From NCBI GenBank assembly GCA_022360095.1, contig JAKSDK010000778.1, positions 186,001 through 250,000 of the forward strand: 64,000 nt of DNA, written 5' to 3'. The translations under genes were made by a program, and so were the position numbers. Within the stretch, counting starts at the first letter, position 1. Each line of letters opens with the position of its first letter. This DNA comes from Phycisphaerales bacterium. GTDB taxonomy: Bacteria > Planctomycetota > Phycisphaerae > UBA1845 > UTPLA1. The notes under the pieces were generated by a model. That model saw only the letters and a program-made list of their open reading frames with translations. It did no database searches and was not told where the DNA came from. Shown piece by piece: positions 25,996 to 34,597 of the stretch.

Positions 25996-27530
25996 TGATG
26001 ACGAAGTCCGAGACGATTTACTTGGAGACGATGGGCTGCCAGATGAACGCTCTGGACAGCGACCTGACGCTGGGGGCGCTGATGGCACGCGGGTTTCGGC
26101 TCACGGATGAACCGCTGGATGCCGACCTGGTCGTGTTGAACACCTGCTCTGTTCGACAGCATGCCGAAGACAAAGTCTATTCCCGCTTGGGGCACTTGAA
26201 GGGTTCACGGAAACGGAACCCGGAGCAGATAGTCGCCGTCATCGGTTGCATGGCCGAGCGTGACGGAGACGGGCTCCTGGAAAAAATGTCGCACGTCGAT
26301 ATTCTTTGCGGCCCGAGTGAACTTCACCGTCTTCCCTCGCTGATTGACGACGTTCGGACGACGCGCCGTCCTGCGATTGCGCTTTCCGGTCGCCTGCGCG
26401 AACATTCGACGGAAGTTCGTCATGTCGGTGAGCATGAAGACCTTGAAGCGCTGGATTCCGGGCGCACGTTTGGCCTGACGACTCACGCGGCGATGCCCAA
26501 GGTCTTCGGCCGTCATCAGGCTTACGTCCGGATCACCCGCGGCTGCAACAAGTTTTGCACATTCTGCGTTGTTCCGTATACACGTGGCCCTGAACGGCAT
26601 CGGCCTCCGGGGCAGATTGTGGAGGAAGTTCGGCGTTTGGCGGAAAACGGGGTCATGGAAGTGACGCTGCTCGGTCAAACGGTCAACCATTATCATTATG
26701 TCGGCGAAGGTCCCGATGGGGAGACGAGTTTTGCCGAATTGCTCAGACGCGTGCACGATGAAGTTCCGGCGTTGCCGCGCCTTCGTTTCGTGACGAGTTT
26801 TCCGCGTGACTTCACGGACGAGGCGCTTGAGGTGATGGCCTCTTCGCCGCGCATTTGCAAGTATCTTCACATTCCCGCACAAAGTGGAAGCAACCTCGTT
26901 TTGAAACGAATGAATCGTGGTTACACGATTGAGCAGTATCTGGCGTTGCTGGATCGTGCCCGATCGTTGATGCCTGAGTTGTGCATCGCCGGTGACATGA
27001 TTGTCGGTTTCAGCGGTGAGACCGAAGACGAGTTCCGGATGAGTCTGGAGCTGCTGCGTTCGGCGAAGTACAAGAACTGCTTCATTTTCAAGTATTCTCC
27101 ACGGCCGGGGACGCTGGCGGATGACCGTTTGCCTGACGACGTCCCGGATGAGGAGAAACGGCTCCGGAACAATGAGATGCTCGCCGTACAGGCCGAGATT
27201 AACCTTGCGAATCATCAGGCCATGTTGGGTCGTACCGTTGAAGTGCTCGTCGAGGGACCCAGCAAGGGCGCCATCAAGGCGCAGGAGTCTGAGCAGTCGC
27301 GCGGCGAGGAAGTCGATCAAACGGTCGGTCTTCGCAACCAATTGGTCGGTCGGACCACTGGAGATCAGATGGTCGTTTTCGACGGGGTGAGTGAGATGAT
27401 CGGCCGGTTTCTCCAGACTCAGATTATCGCCGCGACGCCTTATACGCTGCATGGCCGGGTCGTGGGAGAAGCAGGCGGCGGTGCGACTGCGAGGTCAGGA
27501 GAACTGCCTTTGGCGGTTTTGAACGCTTGA
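25992..27530 (+). CDS. miaB: tRNA-2-methylthio-N6-dimethylallyladenosine synthase
   Basis: A radical SAM methylthiotransferase that adds a methylthio group to i6A37 of tRNAs reading UNN codons. At 512 residues it is slightly longer than usual. The UPF0004 domain carries the auxiliary-cluster cysteines Cys16, Cys52 and Cys86. The radical SAM motif is CNKFCTFC (Cys186, 190, 193). A TRAM-like domain ends the protein (QTQIIAATPYTLHGRV). The MGCQMN signature favours MiaB over RimO or MtaB. It overlaps the preceding TPR gene by four bases, and a pilT follows after 78 bases. Confidence 0.95.
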   Translation: MMMTKSETIYLETMGCQMNALDSDLTLGALMARGFRLTDEPLDADLVVLNTCSVRQHAEDKVYSRLGHLKGSRKRNPEQIVAVIGCMAERDGDGLLEKMSHVDILCGPSELHRLPSLIDDVRTTRRPAIALSGRLREHSTEVRHVGEHEDLEALDSGRTFGLTTHAAMPKVFGRHQAYVRITRGCNKFCTFCVVPYTRGPERHRPPGQIVEEVRRLAENGVMEVTLLGQTVNHYHYVGEGPDGETSFAELLRRVHDEVPALPRLRFVTSFPRDFTDEALEVMASSPRICKYLHIPAQSGSNLVLKRMNRGYTIEQYLALLDRARSLMPELCIAGDMIVGFSGETEDEFRMSLELLRSAKYKNCFIFKYSPRPGTLADDRLPDDVPDEEKRLRNNEMLAVQAEINLANHQAMLGRTVEVLVEGPSKGAIKAQESEQSRGEEVDQTVGLRNQLVGRTTGDQMVVFDGVSEMIGRFLQTQIIAATPYTLHGRVVGEAGGGATARSGELPLAVLNA

Positions 27531-27608
27531 CCAGCTCTGGGGAGAGTTCGTCGGGTCTTTGTTTGGGCTTTTTACAAACGCTTTTCTTCGGGAGAGTAGG
27601 AGTCTTCC

Positions 27609-28721
27609 ATGTCTGAATCTGTGACCATCCAACAGCTCTTGGCCGCGATGAAGGACCACGGCGCATCCGATTTGCATCTCAAATCGGGAATGCCGCCGGT
27701 GTATCGCGTGGGCGGACATCTGCGCTCCGTTTCCAGTCTTCCTGCGATGTCCGGCGAAGACATCGAAAAGTGCATGGAGCCCATCATTCCACCCACTCGG
27801 CGTGCCTTTTATGATGAGCACGGCGACCTTGATTTCTCCGCTTCTCTGCCCGACGGCGACCGATTTCGTGTCAATATTTTTCGCGCCGGCGCGGTGATGA
27901 ACTCCGCCATCCGGCGGATCAATCCCACGATCCCGTCTTACGAAGAACTTCACATGCCGGCGATCTACACCAAGCTGATCGATGAAACAAATGACGGCAT
28001 CATCATCGTTTCCGGCGTGACCGGCTCCGGCAAAAGCACGACACTCGCCGCCATGATCGAGCAGATCAACAGCACGCGACACGACAACATCGTGACGATC
28101 GAAGACCCCATCGAATATCTTTTTAAATCGAAGAAGTCGATCGTTTCCCAGCGCGAGATCGGGATTGACATCCCCACCTATGGTGAGGGGCTGAAGTACG
28201 TCGTACGCCAGGACCCGGATGTCATCTTCATCGGTGAGATGCGGGACAAGTTTACCATGACCGCGGCCTTGCAGGCTGCCGAGACAGGGCACCTTGTCTT
28301 TGGGTCGTTACACACGGCCGACGCCATGCAGGCCTTTACGCGAATTCTCGAGTTCTTTCCCCAGGCGGAGCACGACTTTATCCGGAGTTCGCTTGCCAAC
28401 ACGCTTCGGGCCATCTGTGCACAACGTCTTCTGCCCGGCACCGAAAAGGGGGTTCGCGTTCCGGCCACTGAAGTTTTGCTCAATTCCGCTACTTGCAAGG
28501 ACTTGATTCGCAAAGAGCAGGATGAAGACATTCCTTCACTGATCGAGTCGAGCGAAGAGGAAGGCATGCATTCCTTTACATCGTCCCTTGCGAAGTTGGT
28601 TCAGGATGAGCTCGTCTTTATGGACGTTGCCATGGAATATGCTCCAAACCGAGACGCACTCGCCAGCCGTATTCGGGGAATCAAGACGTCCGCCCAGTCG
28701 ATGATTCATCGAGTCAAATAG
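27609..28721 (+). CDS. pilT: PilT/PilU-type retraction ATPase
   Basis: A 370-residue ATPase of the pilus-retraction branch. An N-terminal PAS-like PilT domain begins GASDLHLKSGMPPVYRVGG. Walker A (GVTGSGKSTT) lies near residue 135, with VTIEDPIEYLF and the Walker B-type FIGEMRDKFTM. It lacks the GspE/PilB zinc cysteines, so retraction rather than assembly is inferred. AGGAG precedes the ATG. It differs from the second PilT at 54.4 kb, for instance in its long acidic C-terminal segment (RKEQDEDIPSLIESSEEEG). It is not in the assembly operon. Confidence 0.9.
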   Translation: MSESVTIQQLLAAMKDHGASDLHLKSGMPPVYRVGGHLRSVSSLPAMSGEDIEKCMEPIIPPTRRAFYDEHGDLDFSASLPDGDRFRVNIFRAGAVMNSAIRRINPTIPSYEELHMPAIYTKLIDETNDGIIIVSGVTGSGKSTTLAAMIEQINSTRHDNIVTIEDPIEYLFKSKKSIVSQREIGIDIPTYGEGLKYVVRQDPDVIFIGEMRDKFTMTAALQAAETGHLVFGSLHTADAMQAFTRILEFFPQAEHDFIRSSLANTLRAICAQRLLPGTEKGVRVPATEVLLNSATCKDLIRKEQDEDIPSLIESSEEEGMHSFTSSLAKLVQDELVFMDVAMEYAPNRDALASRIRGIKTSAQSMIHRVK

Positions 28722-28729
28722 CAGAAGGC

Positions 28730-29407
28730 CTATTCCCGGTTCTCATCTTCATGATCCGGTTCCAGCCGCAGTACATGTCCGATGTGCAGTCGGTATGCCA
28801 CCTGCGGCGGGAGATCGACGCGGCGCGAGAAGCCCGGCGGCGCGTCCCGCCCCATGATGTAAACGGCTTCACCTGCAATCGTGCCCCGCAGGACCGTGTG
28901 CAGCTGTCCGTCCACATCGAAGGTTGCTGCCGTTTCAATCGCATCCACCGGCTTATCCGGAGCAACGCGACTCACGATTCGCCGGACATCCTCCTCGGGA
29001 TCATAGGGTTTTGTCTCCTGATTGCTCTGCGCCGCGCCGTCCACCTGAGCGACGCCCATGACGAGCATGAACCGTGTGCCCAGGTGTAGTTCAAACGCCT
29101 CTTCGGCATGAAGGTCGTAACGCGGGTAGTAGTTGGATTCCGTTTGTCCGACCACGACGAAATAGGGCTCCTCACCGCGATCGGCGCGATCGGCTGCGAA
29201 TTCGAAGATGACCGTCGCGCCTTCGCCGTCCAAGGGGGAGCGTGGAAACACAACCGGTTTCGCCAGCACGGACGGGGCCGCCTTTCGAAGCTGCTCTGAA
29301 AGGTAGCCTAAGGCGTAGTCTTTCCATTCGTGAATGTTATCATCATGTGGAGGTTTGGCTGGCAGGGGCGTCAAGGTTGTTCCAAGTCCTTTTTTCCGCG
29401 GGTCCAA
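28730..29407 (-). CDS. Conserved-looking hypothetical protein
   Basis: A 225-residue soluble protein with no signal peptide or transmembrane segment and no motif I recognise. The body has regular alternating strands and helices (GATVIFEFAADRADRGEEPYFVVVG, then FELHLGTRFMLVMGVAQVD), so it reads as a genuine folded protein. It is convergent with pilT with only 8 bases between stops, and divergent from the kinase gene. Codon texture fits its neighbours. Confidence 0.7.
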   Translation of the reverse strand: MDPRKKGLGTTLTPLPAKPPHDDNIHEWKDYALGYLSEQLRKAAPSVLAKPVVFPRSPLDGEGATVIFEFAADRADRGEEPYFVVVGQTESNYYPRYDLHAEEAFELHLGTRFMLVMGVAQVDGAAQSNQETKPYDPEEDVRRIVSRVAPDKPVDAIETAATFDVDGQLHTVLRGTIAGEAVYIMGRDAPPGFSRRVDLPPQVAYRLHIGHVLRLEPDHEDENRE

Positions 29408-29475
29408 TTTCGCAACCGGCCATTATAATCCCCACGTCCAGGTGGGTAATCGGATTTCCAACTCGGAGTTGATGG

Positions 29476-30711
29476 ATGCCGGATTCGCATTCACTTGTGT
29501 GTCCTCAGTGCAAGGCTCGATACAAGACGACGGGGGTGACCTCGGGAAAGCGCGTTCGTTGCCGTCATTGCGGCCATGTGTGGCGTGACGAGCGTCACAC
29601 GCTGCCGGGCCTTGCCGGCGCGTTGGATAAGGCTGCCTCGGCATGGTCCCAACTCGGCTCGACGACGATCGAGCACGCCGACCATGCGTCCACGATGGGC
29701 CACCTTGCCTCCCAGTCGGTGCCCGTGCCGAAACCGCCGCCCGGGGAATGGATCGGTCGTCGGTTAGGTCGTTACGAGGTCAAGGCCGTGCTTGGTCAGG
29801 GCGCCATGGGGTATGTCTATGAGGCCCTTGACACGGATTTGAAGCGCACCGTTGCGATCAAGCTGTTGCCGCGTCAGATTGAGGGGGAAAAAACGGCCGG
29901 TCTTCGCATGTTCCTTCAGGAAGCTCAGGTCGCCGCCAAGTTGCAGCATCCTAACATCGTGACCATCTACGAGATCGGTCACGAAAATGGTTATCATTTC
30001 TTCGCCATGGAGCGGGTCCAGGGGACCACGCTTCACGGTCTGGTTCATGAATACGGCGCGTTGCCTGCAAGTCAGGCGTGTTATGTGATTGCCCATACGG
30101 CCAGAGCCCTGGCGGCCGGGCATGCGATGGGGATTGTTCATCGCGACGTGAAGCCGGGGAACATCATGGTCGATGAAAACGGCCAGGTGAAGGTGACCGA
30201 TTTCGGGTTGGCTGAGGTTCACGGAGTCGAACATGTTCGGGAGTTGAGTGGTCGTGCGATGGGGACGCCCGGTTGGATATCACCGGAAGTGGCTCGTGGG
30301 GAGCGTGCCACACCCGCGAGCGACATTTATGGTCTTGGGCTGACGCTCTATTACGCCTTGACCAAGAAACGCCTGATCCGGGCAGAGACAAAGAGCGGCA
30401 TGATCCGTCACCAGCGTACTGCCAAGAGCATTCGTCGTGAGCAACTGCCGCACGACTGGCCTTCGCGCTTGCGGGACATCGTCGTTCAATGTCTTCAGGC
30501 GGACCCAAAGGACCGTTACCAATCCGCCGATACGCTTGCCGCCGATCTGCTTCGCGCTTTGATTCCGCAGGACAGCGACGCAACGCTCGTCCTGGATCAC
30601 AAGCACGACGCGCCGCCGCGTTTCGTGTCTCCTGTCATCGGCTGGAGTGTCTTAGGGCTCGTTATGCTGATTGCTGTTCTGCTTGCCTGCTGGTATTACT
30701 TTCTGCGCTAA
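29476..30711 (+). CDS. Zinc-ribbon Ser/Thr protein kinase (Hanks type)
   Basis: A 411-residue membrane-anchored kinase. Residues 9-32 form an MJ0042-type zinc ribbon (CPQC...CRHC; Cys9, 12, 29, 32). The kinase domain runs ~97-360 with all key elements: LGQGAMGYVYEA, VAIKLL, HRDVKPGN (near 222) and DFGLAE (near 242). A single C-terminal helix (IGWSVLGLVMLIAVLLACWYYF) anchors it with the kinase in the cytoplasm and almost nothing outside. GGAG lies 7 bases before the ATG. The substrate is unknown. Confidence 0.93.
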   Translation: MPDSHSLVCPQCKARYKTTGVTSGKRVRCRHCGHVWRDERHTLPGLAGALDKAASAWSQLGSTTIEHADHASTMGHLASQSVPVPKPPPGEWIGRRLGRYEVKAVLGQGAMGYVYEALDTDLKRTVAIKLLPRQIEGEKTAGLRMFLQEAQVAAKLQHPNIVTIYEIGHENGYHFFAMERVQGTTLHGLVHEYGALPASQACYVIAHTARALAAGHAMGIVHRDVKPGNIMVDENGQVKVTDFGLAEVHGVEHVRELSGRAMGTPGWISPEVARGERATPASDIYGLGLTLYYALTKKRLIRAETKSGMIRHQRTAKSIRREQLPHDWPSRLRDIVVQCLQADPKDRYQSADTLAADLLRALIPQDSDATLVLDHKHDAPPRFVSPVIGWSVLGLVMLIAVLLACWYYFLR

Positions 30712-30739
30712 CAAAGACCGCAGCCATGGAGTCTCGTAC

Positions 30740-32530
30740 TCAGTTTGAAATGGCTTCCACACGCCGGACCAAGTCGGCCGTGATTTCTTCGATTTTTCCG
30801 GTCGCCGCCGTTTCCGCTCTGACCAGGTCATTTCCCGGTTCGCGGACCAAAATATAAAACTTGATCTTCGGTTCCGTCCCGCTGGGTCGGGCGATGACTT
30901 TGGTTCCGTCAACCAGCATGAACTGTATGACGTTACTTTGGGGCAGATCGTATCGTTCTAGGACTTCGCCGGTTTTCACGTCTTTGTTGAGACCTGTCAT
31001 CAAGTCTGCGTAAGCGGTCACCGCCTGGCGCCCGATACTTGCCGGCGGGTCGTTACGCAATGTTTCCATCAGTTGTTGAATTTGTGCCGCTCCTTCTTTT
31101 CCTTTCATGACGATGCTCTTGGCGCCTTCCTGGTAATAGCCGAATCGACCAAAGAGATCCTCCAGGATGTCATGCAGTCCCTTGCCCTGGCTCGCGGCGA
31201 AGGCCGACATCTCTGCAATGAACGCGGCGCTCGTCACGGCATCTTTGTCACGGGCGAACTTAGCGGGGAGGTAGCCGTAACTTTCTTCCGCCCCGAAGAT
31301 GAATTCTTTGCTCGGGGCGTCGGGTGTGCCGTCCGTGTCGTATTCGTGCAGTTTTCGCCCAATCCACTTGAAGCCGGTGAGTGTCTCGACGACCTCGGCA
31401 TCATATGATCGCGCGATTTCCTTCATGAAATCGCTGCTGACGATCGTGCTGAGGACAACACCGTGTTGGGGAAAGCGATCGGTCTGCTTGAGTTGTTCGC
31501 AGATGTAATACGTGAGTAGCGCCCCGATTCGGTTTCCCGTGATCAGGGCATAGTCACCGTCCTCACGTCGCACGGCGAGTCCGACGCGATCCGCGTCCGG
31601 GTCTGTGCCGATGACCAGATCCGCTTGTTCGCGTTTTGCCAGTTCGATGGCCATGTTTAATGCAGCCGCTTCTTCCGGGTTTGGTGACTCGACCGTGGGA
31701 AAGTCGCCATCCGGCTTTGCTTGTTCGGCGACTTCGATCACGTTCGCGAATCCGCGTCGCCTCAACGCTTCGGGAATCAGCGCTCCGCCGGTTCCGTGCA
31801 GCGAAGTGAAGACGATTCTCAGGTTTTTTCCTTCTTCACGGCAAACGGCCGGATTCAAGCAGGATCGCTGCACCTCTTCCAGGAATGCTTCGTCGATTTC
31901 ACGCCCGATGGTCTTGATCAGCCCCTGACTTCGGGCCTCGTCTTCATCGAGTGCCTCGATATTCTCGAAACCGCCGACCTTCCGAACTTCCTCAATGATG
32001 CGGTGATCGTGGGGCGGAACGATTTGTCCGCCGTCGGACCAGTAGGCCTTGAAACCGTTGTATTCCGGCGGATTGTGGCTTGCCGTGATCACGACACCTG
32101 CCGTGCAGCCGAGGCGACGGATGGCGAAAGAAAGCTCGGGCGTCGGTCGCAGACGATCGAACAAGTAGGCTCTGATTCCGTTTCCCGCCATCACGGACGC
32201 GACTCGTTGAGCGAAAACATCGCTTTGTCTTCTGCAGTCATAGGCGATGGCAATCCCGGCCTGTTTCGCCGCCTCGCCCTGTTGAGCAATGTAATTCGCC
32301 AATCCCTGAGCTGCGGCTCCCACGGTGTAGACGTTCATACGATTGATTCCGGGCCCGATCACGCCGCGCAGGCCACCGGTACCGAACTCCAGTTCACGAT
32401 AGAACCGATCCATCAGTTCGCGCTCAGCCGCTTCATCGCGAAGTTGTCGGATTTCGATCTTGTCCACCTCGGCGATGGCCGGGTTTTCCAGCCAGTTTTT
32501 TATTGCGGAGTCGATGAATGTATCCGACAT
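30740..32530 (-). CDS. Phosphoglucomutase/phosphomannomutase family protein
   Basis: A 596-residue alpha-D-phosphohexomutase that would interconvert hexose 1- and 6-phosphates for glycogen, nucleotide-sugar or cell-envelope synthesis. The catalytic phosphoserine loop reads VITASHNPPEYNGFKAYW, near residue 148. The metal loop is DPDADRVG, near 310. The sugar-specificity loop is GAEESYG, and the phosphate-binding loop RPSGTEPKIKFY lies near the C-terminus. Length and architecture fit the PGM2/PgcA-like branch better than ManB or GlmM. It is convergent with the kinase gene. Confidence 0.92.
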   Translation of the reverse strand: MSDTFIDSAIKNWLENPAIAEVDKIEIRQLRDEAAERELMDRFYRELEFGTGGLRGVIGPGINRMNVYTVGAAAQGLANYIAQQGEAAKQAGIAIAYDCRRQSDVFAQRVASVMAGNGIRAYLFDRLRPTPELSFAIRRLGCTAGVVITASHNPPEYNGFKAYWSDGGQIVPPHDHRIIEEVRKVGGFENIEALDEDEARSQGLIKTIGREIDEAFLEEVQRSCLNPAVCREEGKNLRIVFTSLHGTGGALIPEALRRRGFANVIEVAEQAKPDGDFPTVESPNPEEAAALNMAIELAKREQADLVIGTDPDADRVGLAVRREDGDYALITGNRIGALLTYYICEQLKQTDRFPQHGVVLSTIVSSDFMKEIARSYDAEVVETLTGFKWIGRKLHEYDTDGTPDAPSKEFIFGAEESYGYLPAKFARDKDAVTSAAFIAEMSAFAASQGKGLHDILEDLFGRFGYYQEGAKSIVMKGKEGAAQIQQLMETLRNDPPASIGRQAVTAYADLMTGLNKDVKTGEVLERYDLPQSNVIQFMLVDGTKVIARPSGTEPKIKFYILVREPGNDLVRAETAATGKIEEITADLVRRVEAISN

Positions 32531-32690
32531 GCGTCGAGCCCTCCTCGGGTCATAAGCCTCACGAGCTAGAGTGGAGATCTTACACCGGCGGACATTGGGT
32601 GAAAGGGCCAGGGGCGACCGGACGGCGGGCTCCTTATTTGTGGCGACCCTCGTCGTATTGCTCGCCGGGGCTGGCGCTCGGATTGGGCGC

Positions 32691-32718
32691 TTGTCCCGTG
32701 CGTGTGACCTGCTAGAAT
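32691..32718 (+). promoter_or_regulatory. Probable sigma70-type promoter for tRNA-Val
   Basis: TTGTCC, a 16-base spacer and TAGAAT lie about 75 bases before the tRNA. The -10 hexamer equals the one in the putative promoter upstream of the BNR-like gene at 40.7 kb. Confidence 0.55.
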
Positions 32719-32792
32719 GGGGGGTGAATGACAGGCTTCCAGGGCCGTCGCCGGCGATGCTGTTTGCGGACGGTGGGGATAGCAGGTCTGTC

Positions 32793-32866
32793 GGGCGATT
32801 AGCTCAGTTGGCTAGAGCGTGCGGATCACACCCGCAAGGTCGCAGGTTCGAGCCCTGCATCGCCCA
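32793..32866 (+). tRNA. tRNA-Val (anticodon CAC)
   Basis: A 74-base sequence folds as a full cloverleaf. The acceptor arms are GGGCGAT and ATCGCCC with discriminator A. The D arm is GCTC...GAGC, the anticodon stem TGCGG/CCGCA with loop ATCACAC gives CAC at positions 34-36, and the T arm is GCAGG-TTCGAGC-CCTGC. GGGxGATTAGCTCAG is typical of tRNA-Val. The 3' CCA is not encoded (GTG follows) and must be added after transcription. It reads GTG codons. Confidence 0.95.
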
Positions 32867-32885
32867 GTGCGGTTTAGGTTGCGTC

Positions 32886-33485
32886 ATGCAACACGAAGAT
32901 GTGTTCAGACTCATTCTCATCCTCGGTTTCGCCGTTGTTTTCCCGATCGGTTTTTACCACCGGTTGAAGGCTCACCTGGCATCCAATGAAAAGCTGAACC
33001 GTCGAGCGGAAGGCGTGTTCGTCCTGACGACGTTGCGGCCTATTGCACTTCTCGGAATCCTGGGACTGTTCGCGTACATCATCAATCCCGCCTGGATGGG
33101 TTGGGCGTCCGTCGGATTGCCGATCTCGATCCGCTGGATTGGCGTCGGGCTCGGTATGGTCGCGATGGTGCTCTTGATCGTCGTGTTGCGAAACCTCGGG
33201 ACAAACTTGACGGACACCGTTGTGACAAGGTCACATCATACGCTGGTCATCAGCGGCCCCTATCGATGGGTGCGTCATCCGTTCTATGTGGCGACGGCGT
33301 TGGCGGTTGCCGCAAACTCCCTTGTGACCGCGAACTGGTTTCTGGCCTTGATTGGCATTGTGACCGTCGTCCTCATTGTGGTCCGCACCAGAACCGAGGA
33401 GCAAAAGCTCATAGAACGGTTTGGGGATGAGTACAAGAACTATATGGAGCGGACTGGGCGGTTCATTCCTCGTATGAGAGGCTAA
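32886..33485 (+). CDS. Isoprenylcysteine carboxyl methyltransferase family membrane protein
   Basis: A 199-residue polytopic protein with about five hydrophobic segments and the ICMT-family C-terminal signature: GPYRWVRHPFYVATAL, then EEQKLIERFGDEYKNYMERTGRFIP. Members methylate lipid-linked or small substrates using SAM, and bacterial substrates are mostly unknown. The ATG just after tRNA-Val was chosen, because a longer reading would translate through the tRNA gene. Confidence 0.85.
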   Translation: MQHEDVFRLILILGFAVVFPIGFYHRLKAHLASNEKLNRRAEGVFVLTTLRPIALLGILGLFAYIINPAWMGWASVGLPISIRWIGVGLGMVAMVLLIVVLRNLGTNLTDTVVTRSHHTLVISGPYRWVRHPFYVATALAVAANSLVTANWFLALIGIVTVVLIVVRTRTEEQKLIERFGDEYKNYMERTGRFIPRMRG

Positions 33486-33524
33486 CAGCGTTCACCTCTC
33501 GGGCGGAGCTTCAGAATTTTGGCG

Positions 33525-33560
33525 TTGTGTGTCGAAACCGCGCACATGATATACTATAGA
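33525..33560 (+). promoter_or_regulatory. Putative promoter of the DNRLRE-dockerin gene
   Basis: An AT-rich box TATACTATAGA lies about 35 bases upstream of the start. TTGTGT is 19 bases before it, a rather long spacer. The 11-mer ATATACTATAG also occurs at 53453-53463. AGGGG at 33581-33585 is the ribosome binding site. Confidence 0.35.
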
Positions 33561-33593
33561 GCGCCTTCGATGCTCAGTTAAGGGGAATAGGCA

Positions 33594-34517
33594 ATGCACA
33601 CAAACAAGATCATCGTTCAAAAATGGGTCTGGGTTCTGGGGTTTTGGGTCTTGACAGTTCTTGGATGCGTCAGACCGACATTGGCGGACGTGATGATCAT
33701 CGTCGCCGACAAGGACAACACGATCTACTCCGAATTTGACCTTCTTAGCAATGGGACGGGAGACCACGTCTTTGCGGGGAAGACAGCCGGGGGAAATAGT
33801 CGAAGGGCGCTGGTCGCTTTCGATGTCGCCGGAGCCATCCCCGCCGGATCTAAGATTGACAGCGTGAGATTTCAACTCTACATGTCCCGCACGCAGGCCG
33901 GGAACCAGAATGTCACGCTTCATCGTCTCCTGGCGGATTGGGGCGAGGGCACGTCCAACGCAGGCGGCGGTGAAGGGAGCGGCGCCATCGCAACCGACGG
34001 GGATGCGACCTGGCGGTATACTTTTTTTGACGCGGCCGATCCTCCATCCTCGCCTGAGTGGGCCAGCACGGGTGGAGACTTCGTCGCCACGTCCAGCGCC
34101 GACAGGAGCGTCGGGGGCATCGGCTTCTACGCGTGGGGCTCGACCGCGCAGATGGTCGCCGACGTTCAAGGATGGCTCGACACGCCGGCAACCAACTACG
34201 GCTGGCTGGTCAGGGGCAACGAAGGGCCCAACGTGACCGCCAAGCGTTTCGACTCGCGTCAGAACGGCAACACGAGTCGCCGTCCGATGCTGACCATCAA
34301 TTTCACGCCCGCGGTCGTCTGCACCAAGGGCGACGTCAATCAGGACACGCGTGTGGATGGCGGCGATATCGGTCCGTTCGTAGACACGCTCGTCAATGGC
34401 GCCATGCCCGGGACCGCCGAGTTTTGCGCCGCCGACGTGAACGACGATCAGGTCCTGGATGTTTCGGCTGACATGGCCGCGTTCGTCAACTGTCTTCTCG
34501 CCGGAACGTGCCCATGA
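33594..34517 (+). CDS. Secreted DNRLRE-domain protein with dockerin-like C-terminus
   Basis: A 307-residue exported protein. The signal peptide (VWVLGFWVLTVLGCVRPTLA) is followed by a domain of ~190 residues that resembles DNRLRE/CBM96-type beta-sandwiches: RRALVAFDVAGAIPAGSKIDSVRF, VTLHRLLADWGEG and a late NYGWLVRGNE. The last ~65 residues hold two dockerin-type calcium loops (GDVNQDTRVDGGDIGPFV and ADVNDDQVLDVSADMAAFV) between Cys pairs. In planctomycetes such tails are common on secreted proteins even without cellulosomes. Binding of polysaccharide or a cohesin-like partner is inferred, not shown. Confidence 0.82.
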   Translation: MHTNKIIVQKWVWVLGFWVLTVLGCVRPTLADVMIIVADKDNTIYSEFDLLSNGTGDHVFAGKTAGGNSRRALVAFDVAGAIPAGSKIDSVRFQLYMSRTQAGNQNVTLHRLLADWGEGTSNAGGGEGSGAIATDGDATWRYTFFDAADPPSSPEWASTGGDFVATSSADRSVGGIGFYAWGSTAQMVADVQGWLDTPATNYGWLVRGNEGPNVTAKRFDSRQNGNTSRRPMLTINFTPAVVCTKGDVNQDTRVDGGDIGPFVDTLVNGAMPGTAEFCAADVNDDQVLDVSADMAAFVNCLLAGTCP

Positions 34518-34597
34518 GTCCGGCACCATCGCGAGTCCGCAGAGGCTGATTCGGAAATCGAAATTCATTCCCCCGATTGAGATGGCTCGATTTGAGT

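Noticed and set aside
26205-27452. A 415-codon minus-strand frame over miaB
   Set aside because: A shadow of the miaB coding strand; miaB has all its catalytic motifs in the other frame.
32571-32885. A 304-codon frame that would start the ICMT-family protein much earlier
   Set aside because: It would translate straight through the tRNA-Val gene. The N-terminal part has no membrane-protein character, and the ATG after the tRNA gives a normal family length.
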